From the NCBI GenBank assembly GCA_026545765.1, contig CM048844.1:60932545-60996544 (forward strand): a DNA stretch of 64,000 nucleotides, read 5' to 3'. Under the pieces are notes generated by a model. That model saw nothing but the letters and a program-made list of their open reading frames with translations. It was not told the DNA's origin and did no database searches. The position numbers were made by a program, and so were the translations under genes. Source of the DNA: Plantago major (lineage: Eukaryota; Streptophyta; Magnoliopsida; Lamiales; Plantaginaceae). Positions 44,403-55,692 of the stretch are shown one piece after another (position 1 is the stretch's first letter; each line of letters starts with the position of its first letter).

Positions 44403-46560
44403 TCTATATATATATATGAATCGAATTAGTTTTCTAGGCTTCTTATTGGTCCATTTGTCATGCCACGTGGCAAAATACTCAATTCCTATTGGATATAAAA
44501 GTTTGTGGACGGTGTTTTGGTCTGTTCACAGTTCATCCTGATGTCTAAAACAATTAGTAAGGGCAATCTGGTCCATTTATATGATAATGTGATCAAAATC
44601 ATACATGTTCATAATTCAAGTAGCTCATGATGTCTATTGTAATTTAATAGGCATCTCCGTGTGTTCTTCCATTTATATATGTGCTGAGCTTCCTGAAAAA
44701 GAGAAAGATCTGGAATTGTATGAAGTTGTGTCAAACCACATGATGCACGGTCGTGATCTAATGCAGCGTACTGCTCCGTCCATGGAGAAGGGTAAATGTG
44801 TGAAATTCTTTCCCAAGAGTTACAATGAGAACACGCACATAGATGAGAATGGGTACCGGATATACAAGAGAAGGGATACAGATGAAACTGTCAAAAAAAT
44901 GGCCAAGTACTTGACAATAGGTTTAATCTAACTAAGTCGAATTTTTTTTGCTTTTTAAATTTTAAGATAATTAATATCAACGTGTCTCTTGTTATTAAGC
45001 TATTCCATTATTACAAATTTGGCTAGATATGTAATCCCATATAATCATCAATTGATGTTGAAGTATTGACGCATATGAACATAAAATTTGCAATTAGGGG
45101 TGGTCTATGAAGTATTTGTTTAAGTATATGTCCAAGGAGAGTGACCGTATATGGCTTAGTTTTGTGGACAAGAACAATCCAGATTAAATCATGAGTCATG
45201 TTGACGGCCGGTATGCTTATGTATGTGAAGCCCGAAAGCTTTTGTATCATGAATTGCCACAACATTATTGTTGGAATGAAAGAGAGAAGATATGGACTCG
45301 CAGAAAGACAAAAGCACAAAGTGTTGGGCGTATACATAATGTCAACATTATTAATGAGAACCAGTATTACATGAGACTCATGTTGAATCATGTAATTAAG
45401 AGGTGTGACTTGCTATGAGGATATCAGAACGGTCAATGGTATTATTTATGATTCATACAAGTCCGCATGTGGTTCCTTAGGTCTCTTATTTGATGATATG
45501 GGGTACGATAGTGGAATAATTAATGCAAGTTACTAGGCTTCTTCCCCTGTCATCTATTCACAATGTTGCTTCTATCTCACATCATGTCAATTCCTAAAGA
45601 TGTTTAGTTGAAGATATGAGAATTCTTATCAGATGACCTATTGAATACCCAACACAAGAGAAAAAACAATCCATGTACTACATACTATGGTTCAATATTA
45701 TTTTGTTAGACATACTTATACATATGCTTTATTACATTCATATTTTGTATTACAATACATGTCTGAAACTCGCGGCTGATCAGATTAGAGATTTGACTTT
45801 ATTAGAGATTGAGAATCATTTAAGATCAAACTACAATTGTCTGACAATTTGAAGGTATGCCTATATCTTCAAATGACATCATAAATAGTGTTACATACCA
45901 GTTCATAGTGGATGATACGTTTAACGATAAAGATTTTGAGAGTGAGGAGTTCAATTCGTTGTATCCACACGATTGACTGACGAGCAATGTACAATCTACG
46001 AGAAGATAATCTCTTCTGTCAATTCGGGTAAAGGTTGAGTGTTGTTCTTTTGTGGATATGAAAGGACTGGGAAGACTTTTATATGGGGAACTTTATGCTC
46101 AGGATTGAGATCCAAAGGAGATGTAGTTCTCCCAGTTGCATTGAGTGGTATTGCATCACTATTGCTTCTGAGGGGTAGCGCAGCTAATTCGAGATTCGAC
46201 ATACTACTTCATCGTAATGAGGACTCAATATTTTCAAAAATCAGTGCAAATGACGTTACTGAGTTAATTAGGATTACTAAGCTTATTATATAGGACGAGA
46301 CTCCTATGACGAATAAATTTTACTTTGAGTAAGTTGATCGGAGCTTGAGATATGCTATGCATCACCCTCATGACCCTTTTGGTGGCCTTGTGGTTGTTAT
46401 TGGTGGAGACTTCAGTCATATTCTTCTTGTGGTTCCTGGCGGAACAAGATATGATATAGTTAATGTGGCCATATGCTCATCCAAAATATGAGCAACATGT
46501 GAATTCCTCAAATTAACTAAAAACTTGAGGTTGCAGGTAATTTGTTTGTTTCAATACTTT
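44403..46560 (+). mobile_element. Decayed Helitron, plus strand (Rep and helicase remnants)
   Basis: After a TC-TATATATATA start, fragments of the Helitron RepHel protein follow in order: ELYEVVSNHMMHG...GKCVKFFPKSYNE (44605-44931), RYVIPYN then KYLFKYMSKESDR (45025-45150), IWTRRKTKAQSVGRIHNVN (45191-45418), then EDIRTVNG and LGLLFDDMGYDSG (45415-45530), and the PIF1-type helicase (46000-46534). The helicase Walker A is GYERTGKT. Many stops and shifts. It is broken off at 46560-46576 by the second Helitron. Confidence 0.85.
46000..46534 (+). pseudogene. Helitron helicase fragment, plus strand
   Basis: LTDEQCTIYEKIISSVNSGKG leads into the Walker A (GYERTGKTF), then ALSGIASLLLLRG, then DETPMTNKFYF (Walker B region) and FGGLVVVIGGDFSHILLVVPGG, ending LTKNLRLQ. 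This is the usual order of PIF1-like helicase motifs in Helitrons, which unwind DNA for rolling-circle transposition. A TGA, a TAG and a TAA interrupt it. Confidence 0.88.
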
Positions 46561-46575
46561 TGTTTTGTTAAACTA

Positions 46576-46606
46576 CTAGTTAATGGCCCGTCGATACTCG
46601 ACGGGG
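46576..46606 (-). repeat. Helitron 3' terminus: hairpin and CTAG
   Basis: On the minus strand a perfect 8-bp hairpin CCCGTCGA-GTA-TCGACGGG (46605-46587, arms as complements) is followed after 7 bases by CTAG and then T. A GC-rich hairpin about ten bases before CTRR-T is the standard Helitron end. Confidence 0.85.
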
Positions 46607-48667
46607 CATGGAGAAAAAATTTAAAATAAGAAATAAATAAATTTGCATAATAACATGTCGAAGTTGCGGAACATATAAAAACTGCAAGGTGACAAAATGC
46701 ACGATATAATCGCTTCAACATTGCATCGAAAGTCACTCATACCTGTAGAAAAGTGCATAATGTAAATTAGTAAAATTGAGCACAACCATATATAAAATAC
46801 ACATAAAGATAAAATTAACTCATAACTTGTCGAACACTACTCTATAAATTACGTTTGTTGTCGTGTCATATGTATTACCCTTTACGTCGCAAATTATTGC
46901 GTTCAATCCCTTCCCGATGGTAACTCTAGAAAGAGCAACATTTAACTGACCATGGTTGAATAGATGTGATGGGAGGTAGAGGCCGACGTGTGAGAGAGGA
47001 TATCCCTTACTCTTATTTATGTTCATAGCAAAGCAGACGAATATGGGAAATTGTCTCCAATCAATTGATAGGGAACTTCATCTCGTCGGGTGGCTCATCA
47101 TCATTCTCGGAACGAAAACTTTTTGGCACGCGTTATTTCAAGATATCATCTTTACCTCGATGATATGCTTCCCAAGATTAGTAACTATGAGCGTTGTTCC
47201 ATTGCACAACTCGGAAGTCTGATCAATATTCCTCAGAAGCATTATCATACACCCAACCTTTAGTATGATCCTATGGTTAGGCAATCTAGAGCAAGTAATG
47301 TTGTTAAACATTCTACATTGAAAACATATTCGAGACCGTTCTCAAAATTATCTTCCCTAGCAATGCTATATGCACTCAAAATTCAACGCTATCTGTAGAC
47401 ATTTTTCGACATAAAAATTTGATTTATATCATCAAATATTTCATTTGTAGGTGCAAGAATATCCCGATGATGAAATATACATGGTTAAGTGATGGATCAC
47501 CTAAGTGATACAACAACAAAGGTTATGTACTATCTACAATAGTTGGAATATGATGACTTACTTCTCAAATAAGTAAACGCTCGAGGATCTTGATATCAAC
47601 CCACAGTCATTAGGTTCAGCGGCAATGCCCTCACCGACCTGTGTTATTCACTCAGCAAATTATTCCGTCTCTTAAATTTCAAAAGATGACGAACCAGATT
47701 GTATAGGATTAAATTGGACGTAAAAAATGATATGTTGACTATGATATATGTGGTATATAGATAAGACGGGCCATTTACCTGTAGTCTCATGTTCTTTGTC
47801 AACCGAAGCAGCTCACAACATCTTATATCTTAGAGAAGCATATAGAGGCATTAACAATATTATAACTATTCCTCATGGAACAACGGGCAAAACATGTCGG
47901 AAGTTCCCGCCGAAGACAATCACCACTCGCACCAAATGGCTCATCTAAACGGCCTATCACATCCTTCAAGCTCCTATCAATCGCTTCAAACAATGTCGGT
48001 TTGTCATGGGAGCCTTATCCCAAATATAAGTCGAGCCTCCTTGAGCAGTCCTGTGACCTCTGAAACATGAGCTTATTGCATGTTGAGTCCTTGTGATTTG
48101 CAATGGTATTCTGAATATCAAATATGTCGGGCTATCCTCTTACCTTTATAAAGGAGTGATGCAATCCCACTTGATGCAACTGGAAGTACAATATCTTCTC
48201 TAGCCCTCAAACCAGAACACGTCGTTCTCTATATAAAGGTTTTTGTGGTCCCTCCGTAGATTTATAAGAAGAATACTTCGTCATTTTGATATCGACAATA
48301 GACATAATTTCATATATGGTACGTTATCCATCGGTCAATTGTGGTTTAAGCCATCGTGCTATGCTCCATTGCAACTATAACATAGAACTTCTGATATAAA
48401 ATGAAGAGTGGGCATAATAGCAATGTTTTTTTTTTCATCAGTGATTTTCAAACCTGGATGGAGAGTTCTTTATCGTTACATGACTATTACATACAAAATT
48501 TAAACTGTTTGTCATTGGACGTGGGAATTGGTAATATAGTCTTTTAATTTATTGTACCAGGATTACTGAGTATCGTTTGTTGATTGTACATAATGTCGTC
48601 TGATAATAAATTCCATGTTTTGTTCCACACTTCCTCAGGCCTCGACATGTTGCGTGATAATAACATG
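46576..48667 (-). mobile_element. Decayed Helitron, minus strand, 3' part
   Basis: Read on the minus strand: MSRPEEVWNKTWNLLSDDIMYNQQ (48651-48560), helicase Walker A region YGGTTKTF (about 48262, the GKT Gly lost), VASSGIASLL, VVIVFGGNFRHVLPVVP (about 47940-47875), RDILAPTNEIFDDIN (about 47470-47425), NHRIILKVGCMIMLLRN, then INKSKGYPLSHVGLYLP and GQLNVALSRVT (47026-46820). It ends at a CTAG terminus (46576-46579). Gypsy A inserted in its upstream part at 48668, so the rest should lie beyond the right edge of the window. Confidence 0.88.
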
Positions 48668-49531
48668 TGTTAATACGAAAATATGTCCAATCCGTCATAG
48701 CCGCCTTTGGAATGAATCCTAAGGCGTCCCAAGTTGTCTAAAGGATCCGAGACACTATGATCCGACCCATAGGTCGGACCCTCCCTAGAAGAGAGGGACA
48801 GAGGGCTTGAACGGTACTGGGTCCGACCCTAGGCCTTCGAGATCGACCCATCTAGGTCCGATACGGACGATCATTCGGACCCAACATGACAATCTCACAA
48901 GCAACCAAGTAAACTAGCACTAGAGAGTAGGGAGGTCCGAGCGATAAGGTCCGAATCGGAAGAGTTGGGCAAACTTAGGGAAGTTCCCCATAGACACCCC
49001 AATATGGTCCGGACCATGCATCCGGACCAACCTCCTCGGACCTTGACCCTCGGCAGACTATGTCACACCCTCTAAAACTCTCTTTATAATGACTAAAATA
49101 CCCCTAAAAGCCCAAAGTGGAATGGGGCAAGTGGCATTAATGGGCCATGGGCCTATTGAAGCCTTGGTGGCTCAATCTAGGCCTTACACTTCACACGATC
49201 TGGTGGAACCCTCCCAATTGGGGTGAAATCTATATATAGGGCACACACCCCCATGATAATGGTAAGCAATAATCACTTCCAAACCTAGACTATTGTACAG
49301 AGTAGATCTTCATTCTCTCTTGAGTAAAGTCTCAAACCGGTTTGACACTTAGTAAACCGGGTCCTAACCCCCCCTCCAAGTCACTCGTGCAGGTTCTTAC
49401 CGAGCTTCGGATCTCAGGCTCTCACACGTTGGCTCTTACGCAGTACCAAGCTTCTTACTTGAGGATACCTTGGTCATTAACTGTGAAGTCAAATAATCTC
49501 TAAAGTATTTGGGGGATTTTTACCCTCAACA
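48668..49531 (+). repeat. Gypsy A 5' LTR (864 bp)
   Basis: Starts TGTTAATACGAAAATATG and ends ACCCTCAACA. TATATATA at 49231-49238 would start transcription near 49265, giving a leader with a C-run and CTTAC repeats. The same start recurs at 63888. Confidence 0.95.
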
Positions 49532-49534
49532 TTT

Positions 49535-49552
49535 TGGCACCGTCTGTGGGAA
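49535..49552 (+). promoter_or_regulatory. Primer-binding region of gypsy A
   Basis: TGGCACCGTCTGTGGGAA three bases inside the LTR, a sequence common at this place in plant Tat-type gypsy elements. I do not assign the tRNA. Confidence 0.8.
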
Positions 49553-49583
49553 TCCTTTACAAAAAGTTCTGTTCTCTTCAGTA

Positions 49584-51600
49584 ACGGCAAGAACAAGAAG
49601 GTCCGTAAGAACTAACGCTACTGCAATTGGCACGCCTGCTCCAAGGCAAAGAGGTAGACCTCCAACTAGGAGAGGAAGGGTGGCAGGAACTCCTCCAAGA
49701 AACACGATGGGCTATCTAAGCGATGGCCACACCGCCAGTCTCTCTTCAGATGAGGAAAGAGCCGCTGATCCGCCAATAAGGACCTAGGTACTCGGGGTCA
49801 AAGGCCAAGTTCCTCCGCCAGGAACACATGGTCCTCCTCCAGGAAGAAACTTTACCCTTCCAAATGGGCAGATCATTTGTACAAGCGAGTTCGGAATGAA
49901 CGAGAATCGGTTCGGCCTCTTACTCACCACTATTCAAGGGTGCTTTGGATCAAACAACCTCTAGCCTCCTCAACCCACTCCTCCTTTGGCAATTCCGAGA
50001 CAAGCTGAACCCGCGCAATCAAGGAATGATCATCGTCCTATCCAACAAAGGCTGGGGGAACCAACTCAACCAGAGGATCTAAGGAACCTTCTTAACAGGA
50101 GGGCCGCTGCTTCTCACGAATAGCGAGAGAGAAGTCCGTTAATGCTACGAGTGGATGAAGTTGGAACTAGTCGGCATGGAGCACAACAACATGCACCAAG
50201 AGATCGTGTAGCGGAGAGCATCTCAATAGTCCCTCTCGATGACCTTCCTCCAGATGTGGCCATCAACCCAGGACTGGTGAGAAGCTAACCGCTGAGCAGA
50301 TTTATGTCCAACAAAAGGCCTTGGAAACACAAATTGCCACTCTGAGCAAGATGGTGAAGGCACATGAGAAGGTAACTCTTAGAGCTCCCAATCCTTTATG
50401 TGACGAGATCAGGAAGGAAAGGAAACGCCCTGACTCCACTATCCCAAATCTTGAGCACTATTACGGAGATACTTGTCCTGTGGGGCACCTTACTAGATAC
50501 GAAAGTAAGATGGAGACCAACGGCTTGAATGACAACATGATAGCTCTCAACTTCTCCACTACACTCTTTGGGGAAGCAATGGATTGGTGGACCTCACTGC
50601 CTAATGGTTCCATCAAGTCCTATGCGGATATCACTTCCCTCTTCCTGAAAAGATTTGAGAAAGCAAAGAAGAGAAAGAGGTCAGTTGAGCACCTGCCAGG
50701 AATAATCCATAAAGAGCATGAGGACCTTAGGACCTTTCTTGACCGTTTCAATGCCGAAGTACTCCAGGTAGAACCTCATAGCATCAAAGAACGGGTCCGA
50801 CACCTATATGCCAACACTTACAACGATGACCTCAGAAGAAAGCTTTCCAACGAAGAAATCACAACTGAAAAGTACTTGGAAGATATCTGTGAAGGAGTCT
50901 TGTATGGAGAAGAGTATAGACGAAATGTCCCGATAAGAGCTGGAGCCAAAAAGGGAAAAGAGCAAGTAAGACAAGAACCTCCTCCTCGCCAGGGAAAGTT
51001 TGAACAAAAAAGGGAACTTAGAGATAAGAGGGAATTCCGCAGAGAGAGGACTCCTCCAAGGAGATACGCCGAGTACACTCGCCTCAACAGACCAAGATCC
51101 GACATCTTGGCTTCCATCGTTGAGAAAAACTTGGATATACAATGGCCAAAACCTACGAGGAGCAACAAGAAGAACAAAACTTCCATGGATTACTGTAGGT
51201 TCCATAAGCAAAAAGGTCACTCAACGGAAGACTGCATCCAGTTGAAGACAGAAATAGAAGGAATGATAAGGAGCGGAAAGCTGAAAGAACCTATATATGA
51301 GGAGGAACCTTCCAGACACCAGAAGAACGAACAAAGAAGGGAGGAGCGTGGTTCGGAACCTCCGACAGGATCCTTACCGCCACCTCCAGTAGAGATCCCA
51401 CCTCAGCATGCCCAATGATATCGAGGGTACCACGAGGATATAGAGATGGAAAACCTCCCCTATAGCGGAGTTATCAATGCCATTGTAGGGGGACCAACTG
51501 GAGGAGACAGTCGAAACGCAAGCGAAAGGACCGCGCAACACTTGAGAAACAACGATAGAGCTTATGCTCCTTCAGCCCTGAAGGGCACAAACGCCATCAC
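49584..51600 (+). pseudogene. Gypsy A gag (start lost, stops, shifts)
   Basis: The initiator ATG of gypsy B is ACG here (49584-49586). The frame then follows B (TARTRRSVRTN) to TAG at 49785-49787 where B has CAG. Shifts occur between about 49930 and 50320. The long frame 50321-51418 holds the gag domain (FGEAMDWWTSLPNGSIKSYADI), a very basic Arg-rich tract and the finger CRFHKQKGHSTEDC (C-x2-H-x4-H-x4-C). A TGA at 51416-51418 ends it; the linker to PR runs on in frame. Confidence 0.93.
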
Positions 51601-51605
51601 CTTCG

Positions 51606-52400
51606 ATGATAGTGAAATCCCCCCCACCAACGTCTGGTGGAGGAGATCTCAAGGACCTCGACGTTCCTTTGGTTGTCTCTCAGGTTATCGCCACTTACAA
51701 GGTCAACAAAGTACTTGTCGACACAAGAAGTTCTTCCAATGTCATCTCCAAGAGGACCGTGGAACAAATGCACCTGGGTCGTATTCAATACGGACTTGTA
51801 TATACTTCCTTGGTGGGTTTTGGAGGATCTGTAGTACGTCCCATTGGAAGTATACCACTACAAGTCTCCATGGGCACCTTTCCGACAAGAGTGACTGAGA
51901 CAATCCTCTTTGTGATGGTCGATAGCACCTTTGACAATAACGTGATCTTGGGCCGTCCGGGACTTAATCAATTCAGGGCAATCGCGTCTCCCCTACACAA
52001 CAGGGTAAAGTTTCCAACCCCGAACGGCGTGGGCGAAGAAGTGGGAAATGTAAGAGAAGCTTGGGAATGTTACATCATGTCAACTAGAGGAGCCACAATA
52101 CCCGTTCTTTCGGTCATTAAGAGACCCAGGAGCCCTCCTCCTGCGGCTCTTACCCCATTAAAGGAAGAAATTGGTGTTGGGTCGCTTAAGGAAAAGTTCC
52201 CCAAGACTTCCAGGATAGAGCCTCATGAAGCCCTGAAAAAGGTTCAGCTGGTTGAGGGGGATTCAGAAAAGGTAACCCGGATCGGAACAGAGATGAGCAC
52301 GGAAGTAGAAATGAAACTCATCACATGCCTTCAAGACAACCACGATATCTTTGCCTGGAGCACCGATGATCTTAAGGGGATAGACCCAAGGATCGCAGTT
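51606..52400 (+). pseudogene. Gypsy A protease with Asp-Thr-Arg
   Basis: The frame 51606-52742 begins in the linker and reads VSQVIATYKVNKVLVDTRSSSNVI. The expected Asp-Thr-Gly is Asp-Thr-Arg (51720-51728; AGA for GGA). The later conserved block NNVILGRPGLNQFRA, which corresponds to the ILG-R part of the fold, is intact. No frame break separates PR from RT. Confidence 0.9.
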
Positions 52401-53960
52401 CACCGCCTGAACATGGATCCAACGGTAAAACACATCCGACAAAAGAGGAAGGACTTTGGGCCGGTTGAGGATGCTATCATAGCAGGAGAGGTGGACAAAT
52501 TGATGAAAGCAGGACACATCGAGGAAGTCAGGTACTCTGACTGGGTCTGTAACGTGGTCCTTATTGAAAAAGCTCCAGGAAAGTGGAGAATGTGTAATGA
52601 CTTCACTAGGCTTAACAAGTTTTGCCCAAAAGATCCTTATCCATTACCTCGCATGGATCAGCTAGTTGACTCCATCGTAGGATGTGCACTCCTGAGCTTC
52701 ATGGACGCATATCAAGGCTTCTACCAAATCTGGATGGCCTAGGAAGACATCAAGAAGACGGCCTTCTTTGCGGCAGGAGGGGTCTACTGCTTCAAGGTCA
52801 TGCCTTTTGGCCTCAAGAACGCAGGTGCTACATACCAACGACTAGTAAATAAGATGTTCCAAGAAGAGTTGGGCAAAACCATGGAAGTCTATGTTGATGA
52901 CATGCTTGTAAAAAGCAAGACTGGAGAGGAGCACATCGAGCATCTCAACAATTGTTTTTCCATCCTTAGGAAATACGGGATGAAGTTAAACCCTGAAAAA
53001 TGTACGTTCGGAGTAAAGGGAGGAAAGTTCCTTTGCTACATGGTCACAGAGAGAGGTATCAGTGCTAACCCGGAGAAAATAAAGGCAATCCTGGACTTAC
53101 CACAGCCAAAAACAATCAACGAAGTTCAGAAGCTTTTGGGAAGGGTGATGGCATTAAGCCGTTTTATCTCCAAGTCCGCCGAGAAAAACATACCCTTCTT
53201 CAAAATTCTAAGGAAAGGAGACAAGTTTGAGTGGACAAAGGGGTGCGAAGAGGCCTTGGATAACTTGAAAGGTTACCTCCTCTCACCAACCCTCTTGTCT
53301 AAACCAGTAGAGGGCGAACCTCTTTACCTTTACCTAGCTACTACTGATGAAGCGATGAGTTTTGTATTGGAGCGGATACAAGGCAACGACCATTTACCAA
53401 TCTACTATTTGAGCAAGGCCCTTGTGGGCTCTGAGGCCAGATATGTCAAGATCGAGAAGCTCGCCTTCGCGCTAGTTTACACTGCACGACGACTAAAGCC
53501 TTACTTCAAATCTCATTGGATTGTGGTCCTCACCAATGAACCACTCAAACATGTCCTAGGCAAGCCAGACCAGTCAGGACATTTGTCCAAGTGGGCGATC
53601 GAACTAAGTGAGTATGATATCGGGTATCAAGCTCCATCTGCCAAGAAGGCACAAGTTCTTGCCGACTTCCTGGTGGATTATCCGGAGGAAACAGAAAGAG
53701 AAACCAAAAGTCCACAAGAAGATGTGAGCCACGTTATGATCACTCAACTGAAAGATTTCCTGGAGGAAGAAAAAGCAAAAGAGAACAGACCTCAAGAGAC
53801 ACACGGGAATAGTTTCCATCTTTGGACTGAGTATCAAGAACCCATGGATGATTCATCAAGAGTGAGGCACATGTTTCCCTTAGATGAGGCGCCCAACACT
53901 TCGACACCTGCATCTTCCAACAAGAAGCGGGAAGACGAAAAGATGCCTACTTTTGCAGCA
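52400..53960 (+). pseudogene. Gypsy A reverse transcriptase and first RNase H
   Basis: KWRMCNDFTRLNK, LSFMDAYQGFYQIWMA, then a TAG (52740-52742) where gypsy B has CAG, then VMPFGLKNAGATYQRLV and the YVDD active site at 52890-52901. The connection part and the RT-type RNase H (FEWTKGCEEAL, YLATTDEAMSFVL, IYYLSKAL) follow in the open frame 52800-54458. The CAG-to-TAG change is the only break in RT. Confidence 0.94.
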
Positions 53961-53979
53961 GAAAGCAAATTGGGAAACA

Positions 53980-54458
53980 AGGATTGTTGGACGTTACAAG
54001 TGGATGGATCCTCTACTGGACGACTAGGAGGAATAGGAATTTTTCTCGAAAGTCCTGAAGGAGCCAAGCTAGAATACGCCATTACCCTCAGTTTTAAGGT
54101 AACAAACAACGAGGCTGAGTATGAGGCACTCCTCACCTGCCTAAGGATGGCAAGAGCTCTTCAGGTGAAAAGAACCAAGGCTTACACAGATTCACAGCTC
54201 GTGGAATCCCAGTTCTCCGGGTCTTTTGCCGCTAAAGAACCTAACATGATCAAGTACTTGGAACTTCTCAGAAAAGAGGTTGAGCACTTTGAGCTATTCA
54301 CTCTTGATCAATTCCACAGAGAATGGAACGAAAAAGCCGATGCCCTCTCCAAGTATGCCTCGGCCTTAGGAGCTCTAGACACGAGAAGTGATCCTGATGA
54401 CTCGCACAGACTCCTCCTTGACAAAATCCAACGGACAAGTCTTCCTCTTGAGCACTGA
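53980..54458 (+). pseudogene. Gypsy A second (archaeal-type) RNase H
   Basis: CWTLQVDGSSTGRLGGIGIFLESPEG opens the domain with its catalytic Asp; Glu follows in NNEAEYEALLTCL and Asp in AYTDSQLV; the last acidic part is WNEKADALSKYAS. The type 1 RNase H fold in addition to the RT-linked one defines the Tat lineage. The domain is intact; a frameshift lies just after it at about 54430-54458. Confidence 0.93.
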
Positions 54459-55692
54459 AAGAAGCTGGATGACTGACATATTCGACTATCTCAAGGATGG
54501 CTCTCTACCTTCAGATCCTAGAGAAGCAAGGAGGATCCTATGCCGAGCCAACAGATACTTCATCATGGGAGAGGATCTTTACAAGAAATCTTTCACCAGC
54601 ACCCACATGAGATGCCTTGATCCCCAGGAGGCAAAAACTGTGATAGAGGAAATCCATGCTGGGAGTTGTGGGAGTCACTCCGGGGGAAGAACCTTGGCTC
54701 AGAAGATCATAAGACAAGGATACTATTGGCCTACCATTGATGCAGATGCCGCCAACTTCGCTCATGCCTGTGAAGACGGCCAATACTATGCCAACATACC
54801 ACATCGTCCGCCCAACCCTATGATTCCATCAATTATAGCATGTCCATTTGATCAATGGGGTATAGACATAGTTGGTCCCTTCCCACGCGGAACCCATCAG
54901 AAGAAATTCCTAATCATGGCAGTAGAGTATTGCACTAAGTGGGTTGAGGCTGAGGCAGTTTCGACCATCACTGAGAGCAGGGTATGGACATTCATCTGGA
55001 AGAACATCATCTGCCGCTTCGGACTTCCAAGAGTTCTATTGTCGGACAACGGGGCTCAGTTCTCTGGGGTAAGACTGAAGGAGTGGCTTCAATCTTTCAA
55101 AATAGAACAACGCATCACTTCCGTTGGCCACCCCCAAGCTAATGGTCAAGTAGAGGCCACCAACAAGACCATTGTCAAAATTTTGGAGAAAAGGTTGAGG
55201 ACCTCCCAAGACAGTTGGGCAGATGATCTCGACGCGGTCCTTTGGGCGCATAGGACAACGACTCGGACTTCCACACAGGAGATGCCTTTTTCCCTTGTTT
55301 ATTGATCTGAGGCGGTCATTCCTTCGGAAGTAGCAGTGGAAACACAGAGGATCCAGCAGTACAACCCGGCTGTGAATGAAGTTGCAAGGATCTATGACCT
55401 TGAGCTTCTTGAAGACAAACGAAATAAGGCACTAGCTAGCATCCTTCGATATCAAGCCATGACTGCTCGAGCCTACAACAAGCGTGTCTTCCCCAAAGAT
55501 ATACAAGTCGGAGACTTAGTCCTCAGAAGAGCCGATATCCTAAGCAATGTTGGGAAACTCAAGCCCAAATGGGAAGGACCTTACAAAGTTACCGGAGCCA
55601 GAGTCAATGGAAGCTTTGAACTAGAAGATAAGGAAGAAAGAGCACTGAAGAGAACTTGGAATGCCAAGAACCTCCAAAAGTTCTACGCTTAG
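54459..55692 (+). pseudogene. Gypsy A integrase (one TGA, zinc Cys lost)
   Basis: WMTDIFDYLKDGSLP starts the domain. The zinc finger has both His (HAGSCGSHSGG) but the second Cys of the C-x2-C is Gly (ACEDGQ). The core has D (WGIDIVGPFP), D (LLSDNGAQF) and E (NGQVEATNK). TGA at 55303-55305 replaces the Gly codon expected in YGSEAVIP; the frame then continues 55306-55692 with the C-terminal GDLVLRRADI and KWEGPYKV (the GPY/F-type module). Confidence 0.93.

Noticed and set aside
47748..48063. Small plus-strand frames in the minus Helitron
   Set aside because: They are opposite to recognisable helicase motifs.
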